A stretch of DNA of 64,000 bases from Symsagittifera roscoffensis. Lineage: Eukaryota; Xenacoelomorpha; Acoela; Convolutidae. The notes under the pieces were generated by a model. It was given only the letters and a program-made list of their open reading frames with translations, searched no databases and was not told the origin of the DNA. The DNA lies in the NCBI RefSeq assembly GCF_963678635.1, contig NC_087067.1:11145716-11209715 (forward strand), written 5' to 3'. Shown here piece by piece: positions 47,600 through 58,062 of this stretch. Positions within the stretch are counted from its first letter, which is position 1. The number at the start of each line of letters is the position of its first letter. The position numbers and the translations under genes are program-made.

Positions 47600-50500
47600 T
47601 TCGAATTCAAACAGTACCGCCCCGCCGAACCGGAATAAGCCGCAAACTTCGTCATCGAACGTAGCCGGTTCGTCGTCTTACAAGAAACTAACCGGACTCC
47701 TACCTGTGCTTCAATTGGAAATAAGTTCACACACAGATGTGATCACTGCTCTTGTAATGTGCGATTCCTGTTGTACCCAGTCATGGGTCTCGGCGGGCCT
47801 AGCACAGCGTTTAAATTTAACTGGCCAACAGCTAGATATTCTGGTAAACGGCTTCAATTCGACGGAATCCGTTCCCACGCAACAAGTCGAAGTGAATGTT
47901 TTTGCCAAATTCGACCACCATGAATACTCGTTTAGGGTTACGCCGTTTGTGAAAGACAGTTTGAGCGTTGGTTCCGAAACCATTGACGTTACCATTCTCC
48001 AAGACAGGTTTCCACATCTACAGCCAATTAAACCTATTGTCTACAACTATTCCGACGTTGAGATGATATTAGGGCAGGATGTCTTTCATGCAATCAAGCC
48101 TCTCGAATACTTCCAAGGACGAAATCAAAACACTCCTGTCGCTGTCCGTATGCCCATTGGCTGGGTTCTCAGTGGCCCACTTCCATCACCAATTGGTGTT
48201 CGAGCCACCACTTTCAAGTGCAATGTTGAAGACGTAGCACTTGCTGACCAAGTGAAGAAATGGTACGAGCTAGAGTTGTATGGCACGTTTAAACAAGCTG
48301 ATCTCCGTTCCTCAGCTGATAAACGTGCACAAAAAATTCTTGAATCTACCACGATTCATGATGGCAGTCGTTATATTGTCGGAATGCTCTGGGCTGCTGA
48401 CAATATTTATCTTCCCGATAACTTTTACGCTTCCTTAGTCCAGCTTAAGTCTCTTTAAAAGCGTCTAGAAAAAGATTTAAACCTGAAAACTCAATACGCA
48501 TCAGATATCCGAAGTGATGTCGAGAAGGGTTACGTGGTCCCGGTTAGCCCTCACGACTCAAAAAACCGTTCAGACCGAGAATGGTACGTACCGCACCACC
48601 CAGTTTTAAATCCGAACAAACCCGGCAAAGTTCGGCGCGTTTTAAACGGTGCTTCTAGGTTTCACGGCAATTCATTGAATAACTCCCTTCTAGTCGGCCC
48701 CGATCTGCTTCAGAACCTTTTATTCGTTTTAATGCGCTTCCGAGAGCACAAATACGCAATTTCCGCAGATATCGAAGGCATGTTTATGCAGGTCGGCTTA
48801 CTAGAAAGCGATCAACGTTCCTTGCGTTTTTTGTGGCGGTAGGACCCCACATCAGATGTGAGTGTATTTCAATATACAAGGCATATAGTTGGAGCGAAGG
48901 ATTCTCCGACATGTGCTAACAGCCGTCGATAACCAAGATCGTTACCCCGATGCCGCTTGCGCCGTGCTTAACAATTTTTACATGGATGACTACCTTGGGT
49001 CTTTGAAAAACCCAGAAACTGCTTTAAGGTTAAGTCGCAGTTTAGTTGAACTGCTTAAGTTGGGTGGGTTTAATCTTACAAAATTTATTAGCAACGTTCC
49101 CAGTTTGTCTTCGAAACTAAATCCCCCTAAGACCAGCGCTAACAGCAGTAAGGAAATTATTACCGCTGCGATTAATCCGGAAACCGCATCGCATGTTCTC
49201 GGTCTCAAATGGGACCACGTCACCGATACGTTGGTTGTGAGCAGAGGAGTCAACCGCGAACTCAAAGACTCTGTTACGCAGCGATCGGTCCTTAGTTTTG
49301 TGTCCTCCGTGTTCGACCCCATAGGTCTTGTCGCCCCATATACCGTACGCGCACGTTTGTTACTGAAAGATATCTGGAGATTGAGTGGCCAACAGTGGGA
49401 CGACCCACTGCCAATTGAGTTGTGCCGCAGATTCACTGAATGGCACTCTGGCTTGCCAGTTTTAGGGCAGCTCAAAATACCTCGTTGCTATTTTGACTTC
49501 TCAGTAGATGAGGTTGAGCTGCACATGTTCGGTGATAGCTCATTGGACGTTTTCTGTTCTGTAGCATTCCTTCAAGCTCAGAAAAACGCCTGTTCCAAAT
49601 GTCAACTAGCGTTTGTTTTCGGTAAAGCAAGAGTAGCCCCGATGAAGATGCTTTCAATTCCGAAGTTGGAACCTCAGAATGCGCTTCTTGCCAGTCGCCT
49701 GAAGGATGATATCGAGAAAGCTCTGACAATGAGTATTTCCAAAGTGTTGATGTGGACTGACAGCACAACAGTCCTTCAGTGGTTGAACTCGACAAGCAAA
49801 CAGCCCGTGTTTGTAGCCAATCGAGTAGCCGAGATTCTGGAGTCAACATCAATTGACCAATGGTTCCATGTTTTGAGTGGAGACAACCCCGCTGACACCG
49901 GAACTAGAGGTATTACTGCTGACTCCCTCAAGCAAAGCAGTTGGGTAAACGGCCCTTCCTTTTTGAAAATTTCTGATTGGCCTTTCAATCCAAATAGGGA
50001 AGTTACTGACAAAATTCGCCTGGATGGTCCGGTCTACGATCTAAACGAGGGTTTAGAGGTCTCTTCCAATTTTCTGTGCACTGCAGTTTCGACTGACTTT
50101 GCCTTCCCTTGGGAAGAGTATAGCTCGTTCTCCCAGATAAAGCGACTGGTCGCATATATGTTGAGACTCTCACCTAAGCATAGACATTTCAGATCACCAG
50201 ATAAGGCCATAATTGATCCAGCAGAACTTGTTATTTCAGAGGAAAAACTTTTGCAACTTTCGCAGTTAGAGTCATTCCCAGCTGAAAGTAAACAATTAGC
50301 AGCTGGAAAATATGTGAAAACGTCGAGCCGTATATCATCGTATTCGCCTTTTATCGGGCCGAACGGTTTAATTAGATCTACCGGCCGTATCCAACGTCTC
50401 TCTGCAACCGCATTCGAAACTCGCCATCCAATAATTTTGGATAGCTGCCATCGCCTAATCCGATTGTTTCTCCGTTTTTATCACATTAAGCATGAACATC

Positions 50501-51595
50501 AGTCAGTCGACTACCTTCGTTCCGTCATTCATCAGCAATTTGTTGTACTACGCTTAAGATCTGCACTAAGAGTTATTCAAACACATTGCGTGTGCTGTAG
50601 AAAGCGAAAAGCGAAAACCGTTACTTCAATGATGTCTGACCTTCCCGCGGAGCGTCTAGGTTACCGCCAGCCACCGTTCTCGAACTGCGGCGTCGATTAT
50701 TTTGGACCATTTCATGTAACCATTCGTCGATCTTCCGAGAAACGCTGGGGTTTTCTATTTACTTGCTTAACGACTCGCGCAATTCACATTGAGTTGGTTC
50801 CATCCATGGACACAAGTTCATGTGTGATGGCTATCGAGCGCTTTATTTCTAGGCGAGGAACACCCTCAATAATTTGGTCGGACAACGGAACAAACTTTGT
50901 AGGAGCCGAAAAAGAGCTTCTTCTGTGCATCAAAAATTGGAACGCAGAAGCTCCACTGTCGCTCGTACACAAAGGCATTAAGTGGAAGTATAATCCGCCA
51001 AGTGCACCACATCAAGGTGGAGCATGGGAGCGAATGGTGCGCAGTTGTAAGCGTGTGTTTTATGCAATCTTAGGGTCAAGAAAGTTGACTGACCAGATTT
51101 TGAACACAACCATGTGCCTAGTTGAAGGTTCATTAAACGCCCGTCCACTCACTCCCGTTTCTGACGACCCCGATAGTCTTGAGGCTTTGACGCCGAATCA
51201 TTTCCTCTTAGGTAGGTCAGCACAGTCTAACGTTTCCGTCTCTAAGGTCGAGTGAAAACTATTCTCACTCTAAGCGCTATGCCCGTGCGCAGTCGTAGGC
51301 AAACGCAATTTGGCAGCGATGGTTAAGTGAGTACGTCCCTACACTCAATAAAAGAGTTAAGTGGCATGCTCCTCCCGAATACTCTTTGAAAACGGGAGAT
51401 ATGGTGTGGTTAGTTGAATCCACTAGCCCTAGGGGCCACTACCCACTAGCACGCATAACGTCGCTAAACTACGGCAAAGACAACACCGCCCGTTCCGCAA
51501 ACCTAAGGACCGTTTCCGGAAACTACACTCGGCCGCTCGTTAAGCTCGTTCCGGTTCTCGCTCCTTCGGGCGTGGAGGATGTTAATGCTACATAG
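47600..51595 (+). pseudogene. pol: pol of the BEL/Pao element (protease, RT, RNase H, integrase; broken)
   Basis: Protease: about 47690-48110, with active-site triplet DSC (in LVMCDSCCTQSW) where BEL proteases have DSG. RT: about 48440-49130, with ISADIEGMFMQV (motif A Asp) and the FYMDDYL box at about 48970. RNase H: about 49500-49960, with MFGDSS and MWTDSTTVLQWL. Integrase: zinc-binding H-H-C-C about 50480-50600, catalytic Asp in NCGVDYFGPF, Asp in IIWSDNGTNF and Glu in GGAWERMV, then a C-terminal part to about 51590. Stops at 48456, 48840 and 51253 and frameshifts near 48910 and 51250 inactivate it. There is no env-like frame downstream. Confidence 0.92.
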
Positions 51596-52039
51596 CATTA
51601 AAGTATGAAAGTATAGTATAAAGCCAGTATAGTTGCTTAACATTATCAGCTATATAGCTCAGCGTATACATAGTGCGTTCCGGGGAGTTCGGCGTGGGTT
51701 CGATTCTCACCTAAGTCGTTTCATTTGAGGATCCTATTTGAGCCGAACCTGACAGAACATAAAATGCTAATATTTTAATCGGTTCAAAATTGGTTTGCAA
51801 TTGAGTTTCTGTTAATTAAACTGCGTGAACTAAGTATGAACTCATTGTGAAAAAACACATAAATCACACAAATCAGGGCATGAACAAGCCCACTTTTTAA
51901 CTTGATACGTGTAATGTTGTTGCTAATTCCGTGCAATAAAAAATTACTAAAATTCGCCTTTTATTGATTCTCTTGAATTAAACCGATTCTGTTTCCTGTT
52001 TTTATAAGTTATAAAAAATTTATAAAAAAGGCCAGAATA
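51594..52039 (+). repeat. 3' LTR of the BEL/Pao element
   Basis: 446 bp, about 97% like the 5' LTR apart from two small deletions in the latter. It contains a gtgcaataaaaaa polyadenylation-like word at about 51930 and an intact tRNA-like motif (51655-51707). Confidence 0.88.
51655..51707 (+). promoter_or_regulatory. tRNA-like pol III A-box and B-box inside the LTR
   Basis: TAGCTCAGCG (51655) fits an A-box and GGTTCGATTCT (51697) fits a B-box with one mismatch. Their spacing of 42 bp is that of a real tRNA gene, and the B-box lies in a T-arm whose 5-bp stem GTGGG/CTCAC pairs fully with one wobble. The D-arm and anticodon arm are poor, so this is a tRNA relic or tRNA-derived SINE head rather than a tRNA gene. 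In the 5' LTR the B-box is destroyed by the 10-bp deletion. Confidence 0.65.
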
Positions 52040-52081
52040 GTTTTTATTGAAAATTAGCGCTCGCTCATCAGAGACTTAAGC
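52040..52081 (+). repeat. 42-bp direct repeat, right of the BEL element
   Basis: Identical to 42934-42975. See that entry and the finding on it. Confidence 0.9.
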
Positions 52082-52166
52082 TTAAAGCGACGTCTTTCTA
52101 ATTGGTATTCAAAATGGGTTACGTTGTAACGGGGGGTTATTTTACATGGGGTTCAACAGAAGGGGC

Positions 52167-52382
52167 GGCTCTTTTTCCTTTCCCCCCACCTGCAACTTTT
52201 TTCTAGTAAAGTTACTGTTCCCATTGTCCGATCGTTACGAAAATTGGCATGTGGACTGATTAAGCTGGGCCAAACATTTAGTCTTCATAACTAACCTTGT
52301 AAAACCGCTCGTTACACCATAAAATTGGTTGTCATGTGAGGTGGGGGGGGGGGGGGGGGGGGGAGGAGGAGGAAAAAGAGCC
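52167..52382 (+). mobile_element. hAT-like MITE, family B copy 5
   Basis: GGCTCTTTTTCC to GGAAAAAGAGCC, with the internal landmarks gttacgaaaattggcat and accttgtaaaaccgctcg. A G-run of about 21 expands the right arm. The flanking 8-mers GAAGGGGC and AAGGGGGC are near-matching. Confidence 0.85.
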
Positions 52383-52722
52383 AAGGGGGCCAAAAGGAGC
52401 GTGATGAAAAGAATGAACCACAGCGGGAACCAAATATCAAAGAATTGTTTTGGTTCAAAATGGTTGGGTTGTAAAATTTTTGTGTATAGATCACGTTGTT
52501 TAGATGAATGCAACTTCTCGCCTTCAAGTTTAAACGATTTGTAAAATTAAAATATAGTGCAAGTGAATTTGCATCGAATTTTTATATGCCATTATCACGA
52601 TGTAGCAAATTGAATTAGAGAAAACTACCTCATAGATTTTTCGAGAAATCATTTTTTGACAGTTTTGTTTAAAACTTACTTGACCTAGTAATTTACTGAA
52701 ACTGAAAAAAAAAAAAATTAAC

Positions 52723-52924
52723 GGCTCTTTTTCCTTTTCCCCCCACCTGCAAGTTTTTATAATTCGATTTTCTGTTCACATTGTCCAATTGTCATGACAA
52801 TTGACATGAAGACTGATTCGACTATGGCAAACATATTTGATTTTCATAATCAACCTTGTAAAACAACCCCTTAGACCATAAAATTGATGCTTGTGTGAGG
52901 TGGGGGGGGGGAGGAAAAAGAGCC
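52723..52924 (+). mobile_element. hAT-like MITE, family B copy 6
   Basis: The best-preserved copy: termini GGCTCTTTTTCC and GGAAAAAGAGCC with perfect 8-bp target duplications AAATTAAC (52715-52722 and 52925-52932). The right duplication overlaps the first base pairs of the satellite array. Confidence 0.92.
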
Positions 52925-52926
52925 AA

Positions 52927-54696
52927 ATTAACTAGGATCTACTTAACAATCTCCTCCCCCCCCCTTTCAAGAAAGGGGGGCAGATTCTTTAGTAGATACA
53001 ATAGGGGGGATATTTTTAAATAGATCCCCGGATCTACTTAACAATCTCCCCCCTTTCAAGAAAGGGGGTGATTCGTTAGTAGATACAATAGGGGGATTGT
53101 TAGGTAGATCCATTAACTAGAATAGTCAGTTGCTGTTCCATCGCCGTAGAATTATCCAATCACAGTTAAGAAAAGAACAATTTTCCAAATCAAAAACTAT
53201 TTTTATGCAAAACAAATAAATTAACTAGGATCTATTTAACAATCTCCCCCTCCCCCCATTCAAGAAAGGGGGGGGGGGGCAGATTCTTTAGTAGATACAA
53301 TAGGGGGTGATTGTTAAGTAGATCCATTAACTAGAATAGTCAGTTGCTGTTCCATCGCCGTAGAATTATCCAATCACAGTTAAGAAAAGAACAATTTTCC
53401 AAATCAAAAACTATTTTTATGCAAAACAAATAAATTAACTAGGATCTATTTAACAATCTCCCCCTCCCCCCATTCAAGAAAAGGGGGGGCAGATTCTTTA
53501 GTAGATACAATAGGGGGTGATTGTTAAGTAGATCCATTAACTAGAATAGTCAGTTGCTGTTCCATCGCCGTAGAATTATCCAATCACAGTTAAGAAAAGA
53601 ACAATTTTCCAAATCAAAAACTATTTTTATGCAAAACAAATAAATTAACTAGGATCTATTTAACAATCTCCCCCTCCCCCCATTCAAGAAAGGGGGGGGC
53701 AGATTCTTTAGTAGATACAATAGGGGGTGATTGTTAAGTAGATCCATTAACTAGAATAGTCAGTTGCTGTTCCATCGCCGTAGAATTATCCAATCACAGT
53801 TAAGAAAAGAACAATTTTCCAAATCAAAAACTATTTTTATGCAAAACAAATAAATTAACTAGGATCTATTTAACAATCTCCCCCTCCCCCCATTCAAGAA
53901 AGGGGGGGGGGCAGATTCTTTAGTAGATACAATAGGGGGTGATTGTTAAGTAGATCCATTAACTAGAATAGTCAGTTGCTGTTCCATCGCCGTAGAATTA
54001 TCCAATCACAGTTAAGAAAAGAACAATTTTCCAAATCAAAAACTATTTTTATGCAAAACAAATAAATTAACTAGGATCTATTTAACAATCCCCCCTCCCC
54101 CCATTCAAGAAAGGGGGGGCAGATTCTTTAGTAGATACAATAGGGGGTGATTGTTAAGTAGATCCATTAACTAGAATAGTCAGTTGCTGTTCCATCGCCG
54201 TAGAATTATCCAATCACAGTTAAGAAAAGAACAATTTTCCAAATCAAAAACTATTTTTATGCAAAACAAATAAATTAACTAGGATCTAATTAACAATCTC
54301 CCCCTCCCCCCATTCAAGAAAGAGGGGGGGGGGGCAGATTCTTTAGTAGATACAATAGGGGGCTATTGTTAAGTAGATCCATTAACTAGAATAGTCAGTT
54401 GCTGTTCCATCGCCGTAGAATTATCCAATCACAGTTAAGAAAAGAACAATTTTCCAAATCAAAAACTATTTTTATGCAAAACAAATAAATTAACTAGGAT
54501 CTATTTAACAATCTCCCCCTCCCCCCATTCAAGAAAGGGGGGGGGGCAGATTCTTTAGTAGATACAATAGGGGGTGATTGTTAAGTAGATCCATTAACTA
54601 GAATAGTCAGTTGCTGTTCCATCGCCGTAGAGTTATTCAACCACAGTTAAGAAAAGAAAAATTCTCCAAATCAAAAACTATTTTTATGCAAAACAA
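52927..54696 (+). repeat. satellite array built from a small MITE (family A), 8 units
   Basis: Units of 208-215 bp start at about 53221, 53435, 53645, 53855, 54067, 54275 and 54490. The first unit (52927-53220) is longer because its MITE part is doubled. Each unit holds a MITE of about 98 bp (for example 53228-53325) with inverted ends GGATCTAYTTAACAATC, a C-run and a G-run, flanked on both sides by ATTAACTA, an 8-bp target duplication. A constant spacer of about 110 bp follows (gttgctgttccatcgccgta and so on). Copies differ mainly in the lengths of the C- and G-runs. The last unit has extra substitutions. Confidence 0.95.
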
Positions 54697-55464
54697 CAAG
54701 TGTTTTTTTTTCAAAGTCATTATCCTTTTTAGTGGAAAAATAATCACTGTCCTTTTGTTTGACTCACTTACGTAAAAAAAAACCTCCAATAATAAAATTT
54801 AATTTGCTTAAATCTAATCTTATTTAATCTAATTTAGTTTGAAAAAAAAAGTTCAGACCACTGACCAGTGTTCTTAACACGGGGAGAATTTTTTTGATAG
54901 TTTTTAGAAGTCGAATTACAGCTGCCGGTAGTTAAGTATGATACCACCTTCGCGACTTATTTGTGGTAGCCAAAACTGGCTGGAAAAAATTAAAAGGAAA
55001 TGGACCCTCATCTATAGGTCTTTTCCACTCTTTTAGAGTGGTAAAAATCATATGAAAACAAAGCTCTCTGGCGGAGCCTTAAGCGGTAATTAGTTGAACG
55101 TAGCGTCCGTTAAAAAAATTTTTTAAACAAAAGCTCAGTTGGTGTAAGAAACCAACTGATTTTCTTTCATATAGGTCCTGATACGTTTTTCTTGGCTTTT
55201 TCTCAGGAAAAAGACTTAATTTGCTCAAACAAATAGGAAATGCTACCAAAAAATTTCATATATTTATGAACACCTTAAGTAAGATTTCTAAGCATTTTCA
55301 CGCCATTTAAAACTTATTTGCTAAAACGAAATTACGAAAGCGGAAATTGCGCGGAAAAAAACCCCAATTTTTAGTTCGGATAGTTTAATTTAATTTTAGG
55401 ATTTAAGATTTCCCAGCGGAATTTTTAAAAAACATTGATGCATTTTTTAAATTTTTTTATATTA
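54697..55464. other. unassigned AT-rich span
   Basis: No gene seen. A block at about 55155-55240 (tataggtcctgatacgttttt, tttctcaggaaaaagactta) resembles part of repeat E at 55480-55560, so some of this span may be more of that element. Confidence 0.4.
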
Positions 55465-55920
55465 TAGATGATCGTAGTTCAGACTCTTATGTAGGTCGTG
55501 ATAATTCTTTTGGTTTTTTTTCAGGAAAAGTCTTAAATTTTGTTCAGGCTCAAATTTATTTTTTTTGCAATTCGTCTTTTAGTTTTGATTAAGTTCAGTT
55601 CATTTCTGTTGTTAACAGGAAGGCAAGCTGCACTATCAATTTGCAAAGGTCACAAAAACATGATCGATTATTAGTTTCAAGAGTCGAACATATTAGATTT
55701 TCCGGCGAAAAATAAACTTTACTTATTGATCCAATTTTGTTTAAATTGGGTTAAATTGATCCAAAAAGTGTCAATGAAAATTTGTTCAGGAAAATCAAAG
55801 AAGTCTCAGGTCATCTTTTCTCTCTATAATTTCAAACGTTGAGATTTTTTCAAGGAACAAATCTTTTTTTTTGTTTATTTAAGTTCTTTGGCTCTTTTCC
55901 AACTGCCAGTAGGCTACCCG
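55465..55920 (+). repeat. dispersed repeat E, copy 2
   Basis: It corresponds to 24570-25015 block by block (cgtagttcagactcttatg, ttttttttcagg, cactatcaatttgc, ttagattttccgg, tttttccaactgcc). Old and diverged. Confidence 0.55.
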
Positions 55921-55929
55921 TATCCAAGT

Positions 55930-56245
55930 TTAGGCGTAAGTAATCGATTATAATGGATTATTATGATGATATTTTCACAATTATAATTGATTATAATTAC
56001 TAAAATTAGGTTCTTAAGGGATTTATAATCGATTATAATCGTTATATTTTCCAAGATATTATAATCTATTATAATCAATTATAATTGATTATAGTTCCAA
56101 CAGAAAACCTCTCATAATCGATTATAATCGATTATAATTGTGATATTTTCCAAGAGATTTTAATCTCTTATAATCCATTATAATTGATTATAGTTCCAAC
56201 AGAAAACCTCTTATAATCGATTATAGGTCGTTATAATTCCAACTT
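55930..56245. repeat. array of TTATAATCGATTATAA palindromes (family F)
   Basis: The 16-bp palindrome and near variants occur many times. A longer unit of about 115 bp (agttccaacagaaaacctct block) repeats at about 56090 and 56200. It is almost entirely A+T apart from the CG at each centre. Confidence 0.85.
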
Positions 56246-56781
56246 TTCAAGGCACCCAACTCTTCGTTCGACCGTTTCGATCGAATCATGGGCCGAGCAT
56301 CTCAGGCCGGGAGTTTTGGTTGCCGCCTCTTTTTTGAAAAACATGCCCTTTTGAATTTTATTAATGATATTCTTTTATCGCGCACTGACATCACAAATGG
56401 CTCTGATTTCTTGAAGGAAAAACTTTTTTTGAACTTTCAATAAGACAGCTGCTAAAATCATAATATATTCAATTATTATTCTCCCCCCCCCTTGGGGGCG
56501 GCCATATTTAATTGGTATGACTCATGCTTGTATACGCTCAATTTCTAGCACATTTCATGCCTTCTTCGATTTTTTATTTTTTTGACCTGTGAAATTTGAA
56601 ATTTTCCGATATTCGAAATTCTAAAAGTATTAAAATCTATTATAATTATATATTATCTATCTATTATTAGTTGATGTTTTTGCCTTCTGATTTCTTCATT
56701 TTGAACGAAAAAAATCTAATTTTTTTTCAAGTGTATTTCCGGGTGAAGGCTCTCTTGCCCCCCACTGAGTAAAACCAAGTC

Positions 56782-58062
56782 ATGAGTCAACAACAACTGA
56801 CGGAGTCTCAGCTACCAATTACTCATAAAGTGCTGATTGAAACGGAGACAAAATTCAGAAACGCGCTAACAGCAAAAAAATCGACAACAGAAACAAAACA
56901 AATCCAAATAATCAAAATAATCCCCCCATTCTCGAGAGAAATTGTAAAGTCAGCTGAAAATCTGTCGCAGGCTTATCGGAGTTGTGCTTCCGATATACTT
57001 AAACAATTCCCCACAACAATGCAACAGAAGATGACAATCTCAAAAACAACAACTGTGACGAAAGATGATCGCAAACTTCATATACTGACAGTAATTGCTC
57101 CCACCGAAGCAGAGCAATTCATAACTAGCATCAAAAGCGAAGGAATCATTCTACTAAACAGGACGGTATTTCCCATGGGAAGCTTTCCAAGGTCTCATAG
57201 ACCCAAGAAAATTTACCCAAAACTAGCCAAAATCAAATTGTCGAACTTGCCTTATGTATGCAACGATATCGAAGCTAAATTAATTCTCAAATTGCCAGAA
57301 GACATAATTCATAGCCCCATATTCCAACGTGAGACCTGTATCGTAACTGAACCGGGTCAGTATGCTTACACAGGAAGAGCCATTTTAGAAGTTAAAATTC
57401 AAATTGAATAACAAGAGAAAAAGCTAACGGACTGGTCTTACAAATCGAGAATGGATGGCTTCAAAATGTGGGTGTTTCACATACCTTCACTACATGAATG
57501 TCAAAAATGCAAGATGTCTGGACGCCAAGATAAAGGTCATCACGATGATTGGTGCAACATAGGAAACCAAATAACCAATAATCCAAATAATCTATACCCA
57601 CAAAAACCAAGCTCCGATAATGCCAGCGACGAGAAAAATGATGACGAAACAACAAGCGATAAGTTTTGTAATGGTACCAAAAATGAAGAAGATAAGAATG
57701 TCGAAACACCACCATCTAGAGTTTTGATTAATGAATCTAAAACAAACAGTGTAGCAACTCCAAGCAAAGAAAAACAAAAGGATGAGGTTCTCAACAATCA
57801 GGTCGTAGATTTTCATTCTTACTATGCAAAAGAAAAAAAGGACAATTTAAATATCGAAAATAACAAACGAAAATGCTCCTCTGACGGAAGAATGCTTACA
57901 AAAAGAGAGCGTGAAACTTCACCAACCTCTTGGTCAGTTTTAACACGGAAGAAAGGGCCTAAAATAAAATCTAAAAAAATAACGGAGAAGACTTGGTTGG
58001 AGGGAAGTGTTAGCAAAATTTCTATGTGCGAAAAACCAGATATTTTTCCGTTAATATTTTAA
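56782..58062 (+). pseudogene. LINE ORF1 (RNA-binding protein; one nonsense codon)
   Basis: ATG at 56782 (MSQQQLTESQLPITHK). One frame runs to the TAA at 58060-58062, broken only by a TAA at 57409. The middle part (about 57040-57410) is probably an RNA-binding fold. A zinc knuckle CQKCKMSGRQDKGHHDDWC (CX2CX9HX4C) lies at about 57495-57553. The tail is Lys/Asn/Ser-rich and basic. In the family, ORF1 coats the LINE RNA. Confidence 0.75.

Larger units (their letters stand above)
42973..52039 (+). mobile_element. BEL/Pao LTR retrotransposon, near-complete but inactive
   Basis: The element is 9.07 kb with LTRs at both ends, a primer-binding site, gag, protease, reverse transcriptase, RNase H and integrase in the BEL/Pao order, in the same orientation as B3GAT and inside its intron 3. 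The coding part carries in-frame stops (TAG 45536, TAG 45620, TAG 47256, TAA 48456, TAG 48840, TGA 51253) and about three frameshifts (near 46070, 48910 and 51250). The LTRs differ by about a dozen substitutions and two deletions in the 5' copy, so the insertion is not recent. Its GC content is higher than that of the host flanks. Confidence 0.93.

Noticed and set aside
47301-50012. Reverse-strand ORFs of 60-161 residues across the BEL pol region
   Set aside because: They are antisense shadows of gag and pol with no features of their own.
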